A stretch of DNA of 64,000 nt from JAJCYL01 sp963664285. GTDB lineage: Bacteria; Bacteroidota; Bacteroidia; Cytophagales; Cyclobacteriaceae. Made by a program: the position numbers and the translations under genes. The stretch is taken from NCBI GenBank assembly GCA_963664285.2, contig CAXXNX010000075.1, positions 4,198 to 68,197 of the forward strand. The letters are read 5' to 3'. Of the stretch, positions 45,486 to 55,053 are shown one piece after another. The notes under the pieces are model-generated. The model did no database searches, was not told the DNA's origin, and saw nothing but the letters and a program-made list of their open reading frames with translations. How positions within the stretch are numbered: the first letter of the stretch is position 1; each line of letters opens with the position of its first letter.

Positions 45486-47003
45486 AAAGATACCGTATTT
45501 TATCGAGGAAAACAAGCTTTTAAATTTGATTTTTCAGCATCAGCGATTAGCTCAGACGGAGCGATATTGTTAAGTGAAAAAGTAGAGAGAAAGACTGGTC
45601 TATTAAAAAGCTTCGCCGCACTGATTCCTGACTATCGAAACCCCTTTTTTATCGAATACACTTATGAAGAAATGCTTCGCCAACGGGTGTTTTTAATGAT
45701 GCAGGGCTATCAGGATTGCAATGACGAACAAAAACTCCGAGAGGATCCGGTGATCCGTAAAGTACTAGATAGCGGATTATGTTCCCAGCCTACTTTAAGT
45801 CGATTTGAAAACAAGGCCGATCGGAGTCTGATCTACCAGATGAGTCAATGGTTTGTAGACCGTTATGTAGAGGAGTTGAGAGAGAAGACTGGTCAAATCA
45901 TCATTGATGTAGATGGTACCGATGACCCTACTCATGGATCCCAACAACTCAGTTTGTATAATGGCTATTATGGACAGACTATGTACCATGAGTTGTTCTT
46001 TAAGGACGGGAACACCGGTCAGGTCATTTTACCAGTACTACGTCCGGGCAATTGTCACTCCAACAAATGGTTTGTGGCCTTATTGAAAAGGATTGTCATT
46101 AAAATCAGAAAAAAACTGCCCTCAGTAAAGATCCTTATTCGAGCGGATAGTGGCTTTTCAGGAGCATCTTTTTATCGGATAGCTAAGCAGTTTGACCTTC
46201 AATTTTGTTTAGGTATTAGTAGTAATGAAGTTTTAAAGACTTTTACCAAACAGACTATCATTGAAGTAAAAAAGGAATATGCTTCAAAAATCATCAAACA
46301 TCAAGAGTTTGTTGGCCCGTTTACTTACCAGGCCAAAAGCTGGGATCGTTCTGAAAAGCTGTACACCAAAGTGGAGTCTACCGGAAAAGGAATGAATGTC
46401 CGTTACTTTGTGAGCAACTTTGAAGCGATGACCGCTCAACAGATTTACTTTGATTTTTATGTCAAGCGAGGTGATGCCAGTGAAAATCGAATAAAGGAAC
46501 TCAAAAACATGACTTATTCCGACCGGCTTTCCTGTCATCGCTACTGGGCCAATTTCATGCGTTTAATCATCGCTACCCTCTGTTATGAAATGTTCCGGCA
46601 GATTAAATTATTAATTGCCAAAACAAAACACCACTTTGCTAAACGATGGCAAGTGGACAATATCCGGCTTTACCTGATGAAGGTTGGGGCGTGCCTAAAA
46701 GAAAGGAAAAGATCATTGACAATACAATTCTCAAGAGCCTTTAGATATCAATACCTGCTGGGCGATTTGCTTACGGTGAACTGACCGATCAGTTAAACAG
46801 TTTGGTTTAATCAAAAAAATGTTCTTCCATAAGAACACAATAGAGCTTTGACTGAAAATTGAAAAATTCTAACAAAAAAACGCTCTAATGTCCTTTGAAA
46901 TCCAGAAACCTGGTTGATCTTCAAATTAATACATACACTCCAATCAAAAATAGTTAGCAACCCATTATTAATCCCAAAATTGGTGGCCTATGAATAATGC
47001 GGG
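45383..47003 (+). mobile_element. IS1380-type element, copy I (full)
   Basis: 1621-bp copy with CTAA on both sides (45379-45382, 47004-47007), showing that the target is not strictly TTAA. Subtype ggtttaatc. Confidence 0.96.
45468..46784 (+). CDS. IS1380 family transposase (copy I)
   Basis: 438 residues with two substitutions relative to copy B: EELREKTG for EELKEKTG and LYTKVES for LYAKVES. Triad residues are unchanged. It is one of the more diverged copies here. Confidence 0.93.
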   Translation: MPEYKEKDTVFYRGKQAFKFDFSASAISSDGAILLSEKVERKTGLLKSFAALIPDYRNPFFIEYTYEEMLRQRVFLMMQGYQDCNDEQKLREDPVIRKVLDSGLCSQPTLSRFENKADRSLIYQMSQWFVDRYVEELREKTGQIIIDVDGTDDPTHGSQQLSLYNGYYGQTMYHELFFKDGNTGQVILPVLRPGNCHSNKWFVALLKRIVIKIRKKLPSVKILIRADSGFSGASFYRIAKQFDLQFCLGISSNEVLKTFTKQTIIEVKKEYASKIIKHQEFVGPFTYQAKSWDRSEKLYTKVESTGKGMNVRYFVSNFEAMTAQQIYFDFYVKRGDASENRIKELKNMTYSDRLSCHRYWANFMRLIIATLCYEMFRQIKLLIAKTKHHFAKRWQVDNIRLYLMKVGACLKERKRSLTIQFSRAFRYQYLLGDLLTVN

Positions 47004-47007
47004 CTAA

Positions 47008-47319
47008 CATTAATTTGATAGAATGGCCGGGTTTATCTAGAAAACAGAAGCCTGAAGCATTTGTCTGTGCCCAAATGGAATTGGCTTCTATCTTCTGACT
47101 CCCAACTTTTTACACCTCCCATTAGATTCGTGGCAGAAATAAAAAATAAGTAGTCTGCCCTAATAAAGTACTGATACTATCTAAAAGGTGTATTCGTAAT
47201 ATTTTTTGAGTACTCTTAATTAAAAATCCTCAATTTCAGAGAGTCAATAAACGCTGGGTTTTACTGACATTGGAAGAAACCTTGTAAATTTTAACCAGCA
47301 ATTGATCAAGTAATTTTAA
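47008..47319. other. Non-coding stretch
   Basis: No convincing ORF on either strand and no clear repeat. It probably was the intergenic region downstream of the damaged secreted protein gene before copies I and K arrived. Confidence 0.5.
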
Positions 47320-47408
47320 AACACCCCTCTGAATCTCCCCTCAAGGGGAGAGTTTGATAACGTTTAATTGCAAATGAAACCCTTTGACGAGATCAATTCC
47401 TCCCATAA

Positions 47409-49029
47409 CCCGCATTATTCATAGGCCACCAATTTTGGGATTAATAATGGGTTGCTAACTATTTTTGATTGGAGTGTATGTATTAATTTGAAGATCAACC
47501 AGGTTTCTGGATTTCAAAGGACATTAGAGCGTTTTTTTGTTAGAATTTTTCAATTTTCAGTCAAAGCTCTATTGTGTTCTTATGGAAGAACATTTTTTTG
47601 ATTAAACCAAACTGTTTAACTGATCGGTCAGTTCACCGTAAGCAAATCGCCCAGCAGGTATTGATATCTAAAGGCTCTTGAGAATTGTATTGTCAATGAT
47701 CTTTTCCTTTCTTTCAGGCACGCCCCAACCTTCATCAGGTAAAGCCGGATATTGTCCACTTGCCATCGTTTAGCAAAGTGGTGTTTTGTTTTGGCAATTA
47801 ATAATTTAATCTGCCGGAACATTTCATAACAGAGGGTAGCGATGATTAAACGCATGAAATTGGCCCAGTAGCGATGACAGGAAAGCCGGTCGGAATAAGT
47901 CATGTTTTTGAGTTCCTTTATTCGATTTTCACTGGCATCACCTCGCTTGACATAAAAATCAAAGTAAATCTGTTGAGCGGTCATCGCTTCAACGTTGCTC
48001 ACAAAGTAACGGACATTCATTCCTTTTCCGGTAGACTCCACTTTGGCGTACAGCTTTTCAGAACGATCCCAGCTTTTGGCCTGGTAAGTAAATGGGCCAA
48101 CAAACTCTTGATGTTTGATGATTTTTGAAGCATATTCCTTTTTTACTTCAATGATAGTCTGTTTGGTAAAAGTCTTTAAAACTTCATTACTACTAATACC
48201 TAAACAAAATTGAAGGTCAAACTGCTTAGCTATCCGATAAAAAGATGCTCCTGAAAAGCCACTATCCGCTCGAATAAGGATCTTTACTGAGGGCAGTTTT
48301 TTTCTGATTTTAATGACAATCCTTTTCAATAAGGCCACAAACCATTTGTTGGAGTGACAATTGCCCGGACGTAGTACTGGTAAAATGACCTGACCGGTGT
48401 TCCCGTCCTTAAAGAACAACTCATGGTACATAGTCTGTCCATAATAGCCATTATACAAACTGAGTTGTTGGGATCCATGAGTAGGGTCATCGGTACCATC
48501 TACATCAATGATGATTTGACCAGTCTTCTCTTTCAACTCCTCTACATAACGGTCTACAAACCATTGACTCATCTGGTAGATCAGACTCCGATCGGCCTTG
48601 TTTTCAAATCGACTTAAAGTAGGCTGGGAACATAATCCGCTATCTAGTACTTTACGGATCACCGGATCCTCTCGGAGTTTTTGTTCGTCATTGCAATCCT
48701 GATAGCCCTGCATCATTAAAAACACCCGTTGGCGAAGCATTTCTTCATAAGTGTATTCGATAAAAAAGGGGTTTCGATAGTCAGGAATCAGTGCGGCGAA
48801 GCTTTTTAATAGACCAGTCTTTCTCTCTACTTTTTCACTTAACAATATCGCTCCGTCTGAGCTAATCGCTGATGCTGAAAAATCAAATTTAAAAGCTTGT
48901 TTTCCTCGATAAAATACGGTATCTTTTTCCTTATATTCAGGCATAAATTAATTGCTTATTTTGTTGTCTAACTATCTCAATATAAGCAATTTATGCCTGT
49001 TTTTTATTGTCTACTATGAATTTTTTGGG
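47409..49029 (-). mobile_element. IS1380-type element, copy K (full)
   Basis: 1621-bp reverse copy. Left flank ATAA (47405-47408), right flank TTAA (49030-49033), probably a TTAA duplication with one later change. The last base of the left end is altered (ttttttggg for tttttcggg), a change at a terminal position that may lower its mobility. Subtype ggtttaatc. Confidence 0.95.
47628..48944 (-). CDS. IS1380 family transposase (copy K)
   Basis: 438 residues; one substitution, SNVEAMTA for SNFEAMTA. Otherwise as copy B. Confidence 0.93.
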   Translation of the reverse strand: MPEYKEKDTVFYRGKQAFKFDFSASAISSDGAILLSEKVERKTGLLKSFAALIPDYRNPFFIEYTYEEMLRQRVFLMMQGYQDCNDEQKLREDPVIRKVLDSGLCSQPTLSRFENKADRSLIYQMSQWFVDRYVEELKEKTGQIIIDVDGTDDPTHGSQQLSLYNGYYGQTMYHELFFKDGNTGQVILPVLRPGNCHSNKWFVALLKRIVIKIRKKLPSVKILIRADSGFSGASFYRIAKQFDLQFCLGISSNEVLKTFTKQTIIEVKKEYASKIIKHQEFVGPFTYQAKSWDRSEKLYAKVESTGKGMNVRYFVSNVEAMTAQQIYFDFYVKRGDASENRIKELKNMTYSDRLSCHRYWANFMRLIIATLCYEMFRQIKLLIAKTKHHFAKRWQVDNIRLYLMKVGACLKERKRSLTIQFSRAFRYQYLLGDLLTVN

Positions 49030-49100
49030 TTAAGGGAGGTGAAGGAGGATGTTTTAACCACCTTAGAGTTGTACAACCATTTTTTTAGGAGCGACTAATT

Positions 49101-49264
49101 AGTGTCTCTAAGAAAACACACCTAAATTAAAAATTATTCTTATGGTCGATCTTTCCATTTTTTCTAATCGATTGATACTCAGGTATTAACTCATAGAAAG
49201 AAAATGAAAATCTCATCCATAATAATTCATTTTATAAAAAAAGGGCTGTTTTCTTAGAGACACT
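49101..49264 (+). mobile_element. MITE 3 (164 bp, ISNCY-like ends)
   Basis: Ends AGTGTCTCTAAGAAAACA and complement, AATT on both sides (49097-49100, 49265-49268). The right AATT overlaps the stop codon of the ydcF-like gene without changing it. Nearly identical to the reverse complement of MITE 1. Confidence 0.9.
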
Positions 49265-49266
49265 AA

Positions 49267-50031
49267 TTAGATATAGCCCGCTAACCAGTAGGCTAGGCAA
49301 CCAACCATTTCTCTAACTATAGTGGTCCAGTGAACAATTGCGTCAGCACTGGGAACTAGTATTCTGAAATCCCAATTAAAGGGAGTGGTTTTAATATCCG
49401 TACTAAATATAATCGGATTGCCTCCTGCTTTTCTAAAACAAGCCGATGCCCGCCTCATATGAGTAGCTGAGGTTATTAGTAAATAACTGGAATTTGGCCA
49501 ATCTGTATTAATAATAGCCATCGAGTGAACCGCATTTTGTCTTGTATTTTGGGAGTTATCTTCTACAATAATATCTTCTTCACTAACACCCATAATTACT
49601 GCAAATTCTTTCAATTGACGAGATTCTTTTAACTCGGGGTAGTACAAATAACCTGAGCCACCTGAGATAATTAGTTTCTTGATTTTACCTTTTTTGTAGA
49701 GTGTTATCGCGTCAGTGATACGGTCAACACTTCCCAGGAAATGAGGGCGATCTGAAGGGAGCGCCAACATGTTGGTCATGCCCGTTAAAACGATGCCTAT
49801 ATCATGGGTTTGATCGACAGAATCAATTGGGGTTGCTGGGATTTCCCAAAGCCTCAGTGCTACCGAACTGGTGATTGGACTGGAATACCAAAAAAGAAGA
49901 AACAATAGCGCGTAACCACTGTATTTCTTCCATTTTGATTTTTTTAAAAAAAATGATAACCCTAGAGCAATTAGTATTTGATTAATTGGAAGTAAGATCC
50001 ACGAAAAAACTTGGGAGATTATAAAGAACAT
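49267..50031 (-). CDS. YdcF/ElyC family membrane protein
   Basis: 254 residues with two N-terminal hydrophobic helices (MFFIISQVFSWILLPINQIL, YALLFLLFWYSSPI) and a DUF218 domain: DIGIVLTGM, DRITDAITLYKKGKIKKLII, SGGSGYLY, ESRQLKEFAVIMGVSEEDII and VEDNSQNTRQNAVHS, then LLITSATHMRRA. ElyC relatives influence envelope polysaccharide or lipid carrier metabolism. It follows the ABC-F and small-protein genes closely on the same strand (5 bp), probably one operon. The stop lies in the MITE 3 target duplicate. Confidence 0.88.
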   Translation of the reverse strand: MFFIISQVFSWILLPINQILIALGLSFFLKKSKWKKYSGYALLFLLFWYSSPITSSVALRLWEIPATPIDSVDQTHDIGIVLTGMTNMLALPSDRPHFLGSVDRITDAITLYKKGKIKKLIISGGSGYLYYPELKESRQLKEFAVIMGVSEEDIIVEDNSQNTRQNAVHSMAIINTDWPNSSYLLITSATHMRRASACFRKAGGNPIIFSTDIKTTPFNWDFRILVPSADAIVHWTTIVREMVGCLAYWLAGYI

Positions 50032-50036
50032 TGGAG

Positions 50037-50240
50037 TTATTCTATTTCCCAGAGCGAATAATCTTTCCCCTTGCCATATTTAATTAATTCAATCATAGCG
50101 TATTTTTCAAGAGTGTTGATGTCCTTCAGCTTAAAATTCCCTCTCCCCAAAGTTTCAAGTACCTCAAACTCGGATACCTCTCCAAAATTTGTCAGTCGGT
50201 ATTTTTTACCTACACGAATACTGCTAAGGGCCAAGCTCAT
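50037..50240 (-). CDS. Small conserved protein (67 aa)
   Basis: 67 residues, MSLALSSIRVGKKYRLTNFG then a beta-rich pattern (EFEVLETLGRGNFKLKDINT), like a small SH3-like barrel. Its start overlaps the ABC-F stop by 4 bp (ATGA), and ydcF follows after 5 bp. The family seems common in Bacteroidota, but I do not know its function. Confidence 0.7.
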   Translation of the reverse strand: MSLALSSIRVGKKYRLTNFGEVSEFEVLETLGRGNFKLKDINTLEKYAMIELIKYGKGKDYSLWEIE

Positions 50241-52159
50241 AACTCAATTGACGCCTCGAGTTGTTCTAATTGGCCACCTGTTTCTTCCCATTTAGCTGTT
50301 AGTTTCTCTAACTGACTTAAGACTTTCTCAAACCTTTGATTGACTTCGAAAAGTTTATCAGTATTACCAAAAATCTCCGGTTTACTTAACTCAATCTCTA
50401 GTTTTCCCTTTCCCTTTTCAAGGATTTCAATTTCGTCTTCGTACTTCTTCATTTCGTTTTTCAATTTTGAGAGATCTCTACCCATCTGGTTGTTTTTTGG
50501 TGGTTGAGTACTTTTTCTCTGGTGATTTTGTTGTTTTTTGTTGGTAGAAGACGAAGGTCTCTTTTGGTTTTGGTTTACCCACCATTCATATTCCTCATAC
50601 GGACCTGGATATTCCTTAATCTGTTGATCTTCAATCCACCATACTTTGTTGGCCACCTGCGAAATGAAATGACGGTTGTGTGAAACGATAATAAAAGTAC
50701 CCTCATATTGCTGAAGGGCCTGAATTAGTATATTGACCGATTGAATGTCAAGGTGGTTAGTGGCTTCATCAAGCAAGAGGAAGTTAGCTTCTGAAATTAA
50801 GGTTTTTGCCAGTGCAACACGTGATTTCTCACCTCCTGACAGGACTTTGATCTTTTTGAAAACATCATCACCAGTAAAAAGAAAGCATCCTAGTATTGTA
50901 CGTAACTCCAGTTCTGTTTTATTAGACCCTGACTGTTTTAATTCATCCAGAATTTCATTTTTAACAGTCAAAGCCTCAAGCTGATGTTGGGCATAAAAGG
51001 CCTGGATAACATTATACCCTACTTCACATTTTCCTCGACAGCCTTCTGTGCCAGCAATTATTCTTAGTAAGGTAGATTTTCCTTTACCATTAGCGCCTAT
51101 CAAGGCAATCTTGTCTCCTCTTTCAATAGCAGCGGAGGCATTTTGCAGAATATTTAAGTCTCCGTAGGATTTTGAAAGACTTTCTATTTGTGTAACATGA
51201 CGTCCTGATTTTTGACCAAAATTGAATTTGAAATTAACTTTCGTGTTCTCGTCAATAATCTTGTCAACTATTTCCATTCTCTCGAGACCTTTCACCCTTG
51301 ACTGAACCTGCCTCGCTTTTGTTGCTTTCGCTCTGAAACGTTCAATGAAACGTTCCGTCTGCTTTATTTTTTGCTGTTGATTCTCAAAGGCATTTTGCTG
51401 AATTTCGTTACGCAACGCTCTTTCCTCGAGATAGAAGTCATAGTTGCCGGGATAGAAATTGATTTTTAGACCGGTTACGTCGGCAATAGACTCGCTGACA
51501 TTGTTTAGAAATTGCTGATCATGGCTCACCACAATTACTGCACCATCATAAGTTTTTAGATAATTCTCAATCCATTGAATTGATGGTAGGTCCAGGTGGT
51601 TTGTTGGTTCGTCTAGCATTAGAAGTGAAGGCTTCTCAAGGAGCAGTTTAGCAAGCATCACCCGCATTCGCCAACCACCGGAAAATTCTTTAAGTGGTTT
51701 TGAGAGGTCTTCCGTTTTAAACCCAATTCCCTCAAGGATTTCTTCAGCCTTGGATTGGATGGTATATCCCTCCAAAGCTTCCAATTTATCCTGGAGTTTA
51801 TTCAATCGGTTGACTAGGCTATCCTTGTAGTTGCCCTCCATCTCAGGGATCACCTTATCAATTTTATGCTGTACTTCTAGTACCTCGCTGAAAGCCTGTA
51901 TAGCCACTTCCAGTATGGAATCAACGGATTGGAAGCTTAGTAAATCCTGATTGAGAAAACCGATTGTGCAGTCATTACTCTTCGAAACTTTACCACCATC
52001 CGCTGCTAATTCCCCATTAATTATTTTGAGAAGTGTTGTCTTACCAGTACCATTTAGACCAATCAGACCAATTTTATCTTTTGGCTTAATGTGTAAGGAG
52101 GCATGGTCAAAAATAGTCCTACCTCCAATGTAATATGTCAGATCGCTGATCGATATCAT
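50237..52159 (-). CDS. ABC-F family ATP-binding protein
   Basis: About 640 residues from ATG 52159 (MISISDLTYYIGGRTIFDHA), chosen because the first ABC domain starts there; an upstream ATG would add 62 residues with no match. Two ABC domains: Walker A GLNGTGKTT and signature FSGGWRMRVM, then GANGKGKST and LSGGEKSRVA; Walker B LLMLDEPTNHL and LLLDEATNHL. There are no membrane segments. A linker of charged helices joins them, and the C-terminal extension (KNEMKKYEDEIEILEKGKGK) is a coiled coil as in Uup/YheS types. ABC-F proteins act on the ribosome. Divergent from the PQQ-type gene, 60 bp apart. Confidence 0.93.
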   Translation of the reverse strand: MISISDLTYYIGGRTIFDHASLHIKPKDKIGLIGLNGTGKTTLLKIINGELAADGGKVSKSNDCTIGFLNQDLLSFQSVDSILEVAIQAFSEVLEVQHKIDKVIPEMEGNYKDSLVNRLNKLQDKLEALEGYTIQSKAEEILEGIGFKTEDLSKPLKEFSGGWRMRVMLAKLLLEKPSLLMLDEPTNHLDLPSIQWIENYLKTYDGAVIVVSHDQQFLNNVSESIADVTGLKINFYPGNYDFYLEERALRNEIQQNAFENQQQKIKQTERFIERFRAKATKARQVQSRVKGLERMEIVDKIIDENTKVNFKFNFGQKSGRHVTQIESLSKSYGDLNILQNASAAIERGDKIALIGANGKGKSTLLRIIAGTEGCRGKCEVGYNVIQAFYAQHQLEALTVKNEILDELKQSGSNKTELELRTILGCFLFTGDDVFKKIKVLSGGEKSRVALAKTLISEANFLLLDEATNHLDIQSVNILIQALQQYEGTFIIVSHNRHFISQVANKVWWIEDQQIKEYPGPYEEYEWWVNQNQKRPSSSTNKKQQNHQRKSTQPPKNNQMGRDLSKLKNEMKKYEDEIEILEKGKGKLEIELSKPEIFGNTDKLFEVNQRFEKVLSQLEKLTAKWEETGGQLEQLEASIEL

Positions 52160-52219
52160 GATGGCAAATTTATACTTTAGCTGATTGAATGTGAAAATGA
52201 ATAAAAACACTTTTTCCTC

Positions 52220-53398
52220 ATGATAAAGATTGATTGTAAGAAATTGTGGATTGGGTACGTTGTGTTTGTTGCGATCACCCTTGCTGCTTGCAGTGGTAAA
52301 AATCCAGTGAGTGAGGATATTGCTGTTTCCGAAAAGACAGACCAAGATGGTCCTGGCTTACAACTGGATAAAATTAACCTGCCGGAAGGATTCAAAATAG
52401 AACTATATGCACAAGGAATTACCAATGCCCGTTCGATGGCATTGAGCCCAAATGGGACCTTGTTTGTAGGTACCAGGGAGGCTGGTAAGATATACGCAAT
52501 TCAAGACAATGACGGGAATTTTAGGGCAGATAAAATATATGTCCTAGATTCTGGCTTAAGGGCTCCCAATGGTGTCGCATTTAGAGAGGGCGATTTGTTT
52601 GTAGCGGAAGTGAGTAAACTTTGGCGATATCCGAATATTGAGAACAATCTGGATAATCCATCAGCACCTCAAATGGTATATGACAACTTCCCTAAAGATT
52701 ATCACCATGGTTGGAAGTACATTTCTTTTGGTCCTGATGGTAAATTATACGTTCCAGTCGGTTCACCATGTAATAATTGTGAGAGCCGCAACGAAATCTA
52801 TGGCTCCATTACGCGTATGGACCCTGATGGAAGTAATAGAGAAGTATATGCTCAAGGGGTAAGGAATACCGTCGGTTTTGCCTGGCATCCAGTAACCGGA
52901 GAAATGTGGTTTACTGACAATGGAAGAGACATGTTAGGTGATGATATTCCACCCTGTGAATTGAATAGAATAACTGCCGCTGGTCAACATTTTGGTTATC
53001 CTTATTGTCATGGTGGATCCATAGCTGATCTGGAGTTTGGTGATAAGTACCCATGTTCGGATTTTGTTCAACCAGCACAAACACTTGGAGCACATGTAGC
53101 TCCACTCGGTATGAAGTTCTACAATGGGGAAATGTTCCCGGAACAATATAGGGGTCATGCCTTTATTGCAGAGCATGGGTCCTGGAATCGATCCCCTAAG
53201 GTTGGCTATAGGATTTCCATGGTGAAGATCGAAGATAGTCAGGCTGTGGCATATAAGACTTTTATTGATGGATGGCTTGATCAGTCCGAACAGGAAGCAT
53301 GGGGTCGGCCGGTGGATGTTTTAGTAATGGAAGATGGTTCAATGTTAATCTCCGACGATAAAGGTGGGGCAATTTATCGGGTAACCTACGAAGGTTAG
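52220..53398 (+). CDS. PQQ-dependent sugar (sorbosone) dehydrogenase-like lipoprotein
   Basis: 392 residues with a lipoprotein signal (IGYVVFVAITLAACSGK, lipid Cys). The propeller domain has LPEGFKIELYAQGITNARSM, DGKLYVPVGSPCNNC, VYAQGVRNTVGFAWHPVTGE, MWFTDNGRDMLGDDIPPCEL and FIAEHGSWNRSPKVG, the pattern of soluble glucose/sorbosone dehydrogenases that use PQQ. Two Cys pairs (CNNC, and Cys in PPCELN/PYCHG) are probably disulfides. It would oxidise sugars or aldoses in the periplasm. Single gene, with its promoter in the 60 bp shared with ABC-F. Confidence 0.88.
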   Translation: MIKIDCKKLWIGYVVFVAITLAACSGKNPVSEDIAVSEKTDQDGPGLQLDKINLPEGFKIELYAQGITNARSMALSPNGTLFVGTREAGKIYAIQDNDGNFRADKIYVLDSGLRAPNGVAFREGDLFVAEVSKLWRYPNIENNLDNPSAPQMVYDNFPKDYHHGWKYISFGPDGKLYVPVGSPCNNCESRNEIYGSITRMDPDGSNREVYAQGVRNTVGFAWHPVTGEMWFTDNGRDMLGDDIPPCELNRITAAGQHFGYPYCHGGSIADLEFGDKYPCSDFVQPAQTLGAHVAPLGMKFYNGEMFPEQYRGHAFIAEHGSWNRSPKVGYRISMVKIEDSQAVAYKTFIDGWLDQSEQEAWGRPVDVLVMEDGSMLISDDKGGAIYRVTYEG

Positions 53399-53461
53399 AG
53401 GTGCCCTTTTATTACGTTACAACTCCTTAGTCAGCCAAAATCTTAAGGGCCTCTATTTTGT

Positions 53462-54349
53462 CTAAGGATAATTGATCTTTAAATCTTTGAGGGTTTCGAA
53501 ACGGGCATCCTGACGGATTTGTTTAATAAACTGAATGGTTAATGTTTCGTTATAAATGTCCCTTTCAAATTCAAAGATATTTACTTCTATCGACCTGTAC
53601 TTTCCGTTTAATGTTGGTCTAGGTCCGATATAAATCATCCCTTTGAATTTCTGCTTCTGGCAAATTACTTCCACGGCATAGATACCATCGGCGGGAATGA
53701 GCTTGTAGTTTTCACTCACGTTCACATTAGCCGTCGGGAAACCCAATGACCTGCCTATTCGTTCTCCGCTAACTACCTTTCCGGTGATACTATAAGGTCT
53801 TCCGAGATATCCATTTCCTATATCAATTTGTCCTTCTAACAATGCGTTTCGAATTTTTGTAGAACTGACTGCAATATTGTCAATATCCTGGGCAGGTATT
53901 TCCTCTACACTGAAACCGAATTTCCCAGCGTGTTGCACCAGGTATTCAAAACTACCTTCTCGATTCTTTCCGAATCTGTGGTTATAGCCAATAACCAGCT
54001 TGTTAGTTCCCAAACCGTCAACAAGTATTTCCTTGATAAATCTTGAAGAACTGTATTGAGAGAACTCTTTTGTAAAGGGAATCTTAACGAGATAGTCTAT
54101 TCCATCTTCGGCTATTAGTTCAATCTTTTCATCCAACGTGGATAGTAATTTCAGATTATTCTTTCCCAGTACAAACCGGGGATGGGGCCAGAATGTTAGC
54201 ACAACACTTTTACCCCCGTGAGTTTTGGTTATCTCAACTACACGTCTTAAAATTTTCCTATGTCCAAAGTGAACGCCGTCAAAAGTACCACTAGTAACGA
54301 CCATGTAGTCGCTTTTGTCGAAATTTTGAATGCCTTCAATTACCTTCAT
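53462..54349 (-). CDS. ribF: Bifunctional riboflavin kinase/FAD synthetase, C-terminal frameshift
   Basis: 295 residues as read. The N-terminal FAD synthetase domain has GTFDGVHFGHRKIL and IGYNHRFGKNREGSF, the C-terminal flavokinase GRSLGFPTANVNV and DGIYAVEV. It converts riboflavin to FMN and FAD. The last codons diverge: after LKD the other frame continues DQLSLDKIEALKILAD to a TAA at 53427-53429, as expected for the family. One missing A in the A-run near 53478-53483 explains this. The loss is about 15 end residues, so activity may remain; a sequencing error is also possible. It overlaps truB by 4 bp. Confidence 0.9.
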   Translation of the reverse strand: MKVIEGIQNFDKSDYMVVTSGTFDGVHFGHRKILRRVVEITKTHGGKSVVLTFWPHPRFVLGKNNLKLLSTLDEKIELIAEDGIDYLVKIPFTKEFSQYSSSRFIKEILVDGLGTNKLVIGYNHRFGKNREGSFEYLVQHAGKFGFSVEEIPAQDIDNIAVSSTKIRNALLEGQIDIGNGYLGRPYSITGKVVSGERIGRSLGFPTANVNVSENYKLIPADGIYAVEVICQKQKFKGMIYIGPRPTLNGKYRSIEVNIFEFERDIYNETLTIQFIKQIRQDARFETLKDLKINYP

Positions 54350-55053
54350 TGCTGTAAATTACGGTATGCTGACACAAAATTATTGACATTCCAGGCGGAT
54401 TCTACATTAAATTCTCCAATCCTTGTTCTTCTAAGTGATGAAAGGTGAGCGCCCACTTTCAGTGCATTCCCCAGGTCATGAGCGAGACTCCTGACGTAAG
54501 TTCCTTTTGAGCACACGAGTTCAAAATAGATAGTAGGTAATTCAATTCTGGTAATTTTAAAACGCTTTATTTCTACAGCTCTAGGCTCCAATTTGGTTGC
54601 TTCATTTTTTCTTGCTTTTTTATATGCTCTTTCTCCATTGACTTTTACGGCGGAGTAAATAGGTGGAACCTGGAGAATACCACCACAGAATTTTTCTGCT
54701 GTCTCAACTATTTCTGAATCATTCAGCTTGGATGGATCTCCGGCGAATTCCAACGGCGTTTCAAGATCATAGGAAGGGGTTGTGTGCCCTAAAGTGATGG
54801 AGCCCGTGTATTCCTTTTCTTTTCCCATTAATTCGTTGATACGTTTGGTATACTTGCCAGCACATACCAGTACCAAGCCTGTTGCCAATGGGTCCAGGGT
54901 GCCAGCATGGCCTACTTTGCGAACAGGAAGTGCGTGTCGGATTTTGTTGACTACATCAAACGATGTCCAATCAGTGTCTTTATCTACCGGGATTACGCAA
55001 CCCTCGACAAAGTCAATTTTCGAAAGCGCTGAATTGACAGTGGCAATAATCAC
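54346..55053 (-). CDS. truB: tRNA pseudouridine(55) synthase TruB
   Basis: 235 residues. Motifs are KVGHAGTLDPLATGLVLVC with the catalytic Asp, YTGSITLGHTTPSYDLETP, QVPPIYSAVKVNGERAYKKA and SKGTYVRSLAHDLG. It makes pseudouridine 55 in the T-loop of tRNAs. GTG is taken as the start because it overlaps the uppP stop (GTGA); an internal start just before IDFVEG is also possible. The C-terminal PUA part is short, as often in Bacteroidota. It overlaps ribF by ATGA, so uppP-truB-ribF are coupled. Confidence 0.93.
   Translation of the reverse strand: MIIATVNSALSKIDFVEGCVIPVDKDTDWTSFDVVNKIRHALPVRKVGHAGTLDPLATGLVLVCAGKYTKRINELMGKEKEYTGSITLGHTTPSYDLETPLEFAGDPSKLNDSEIVETAEKFCGGILQVPPIYSAVKVNGERAYKKARKNEATKLEPRAVEIKRFKITRIELPTIYFELVCSKGTYVRSLAHDLGNALKVGAHLSSLRRTRIGEFNVESAWNVNNFVSAYRNLQQ

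Larger units (their letters stand above)
47320..49053. repeat. Dispersed inverted repeat, unit 3, split by IS1380 copy K
   Basis: 47320-47408 starts AACACCCCTCTGAATCTCCCC, and 49034-49053 completes the unit with GGGAGGTGAAGGAGGATGTT. Removing the IS restores a CTCCC-TTAA-GGGAG palindrome at the insertion point. Same family as 1624-1732 and 35455-35571. Confidence 0.8.

Noticed and set aside
50237..52345. Longer ABC-F start at 52345
   Set aside because: The extra 62 residues overlap the divergent dehydrogenase gene and do not resemble an ABC-F N-terminus.
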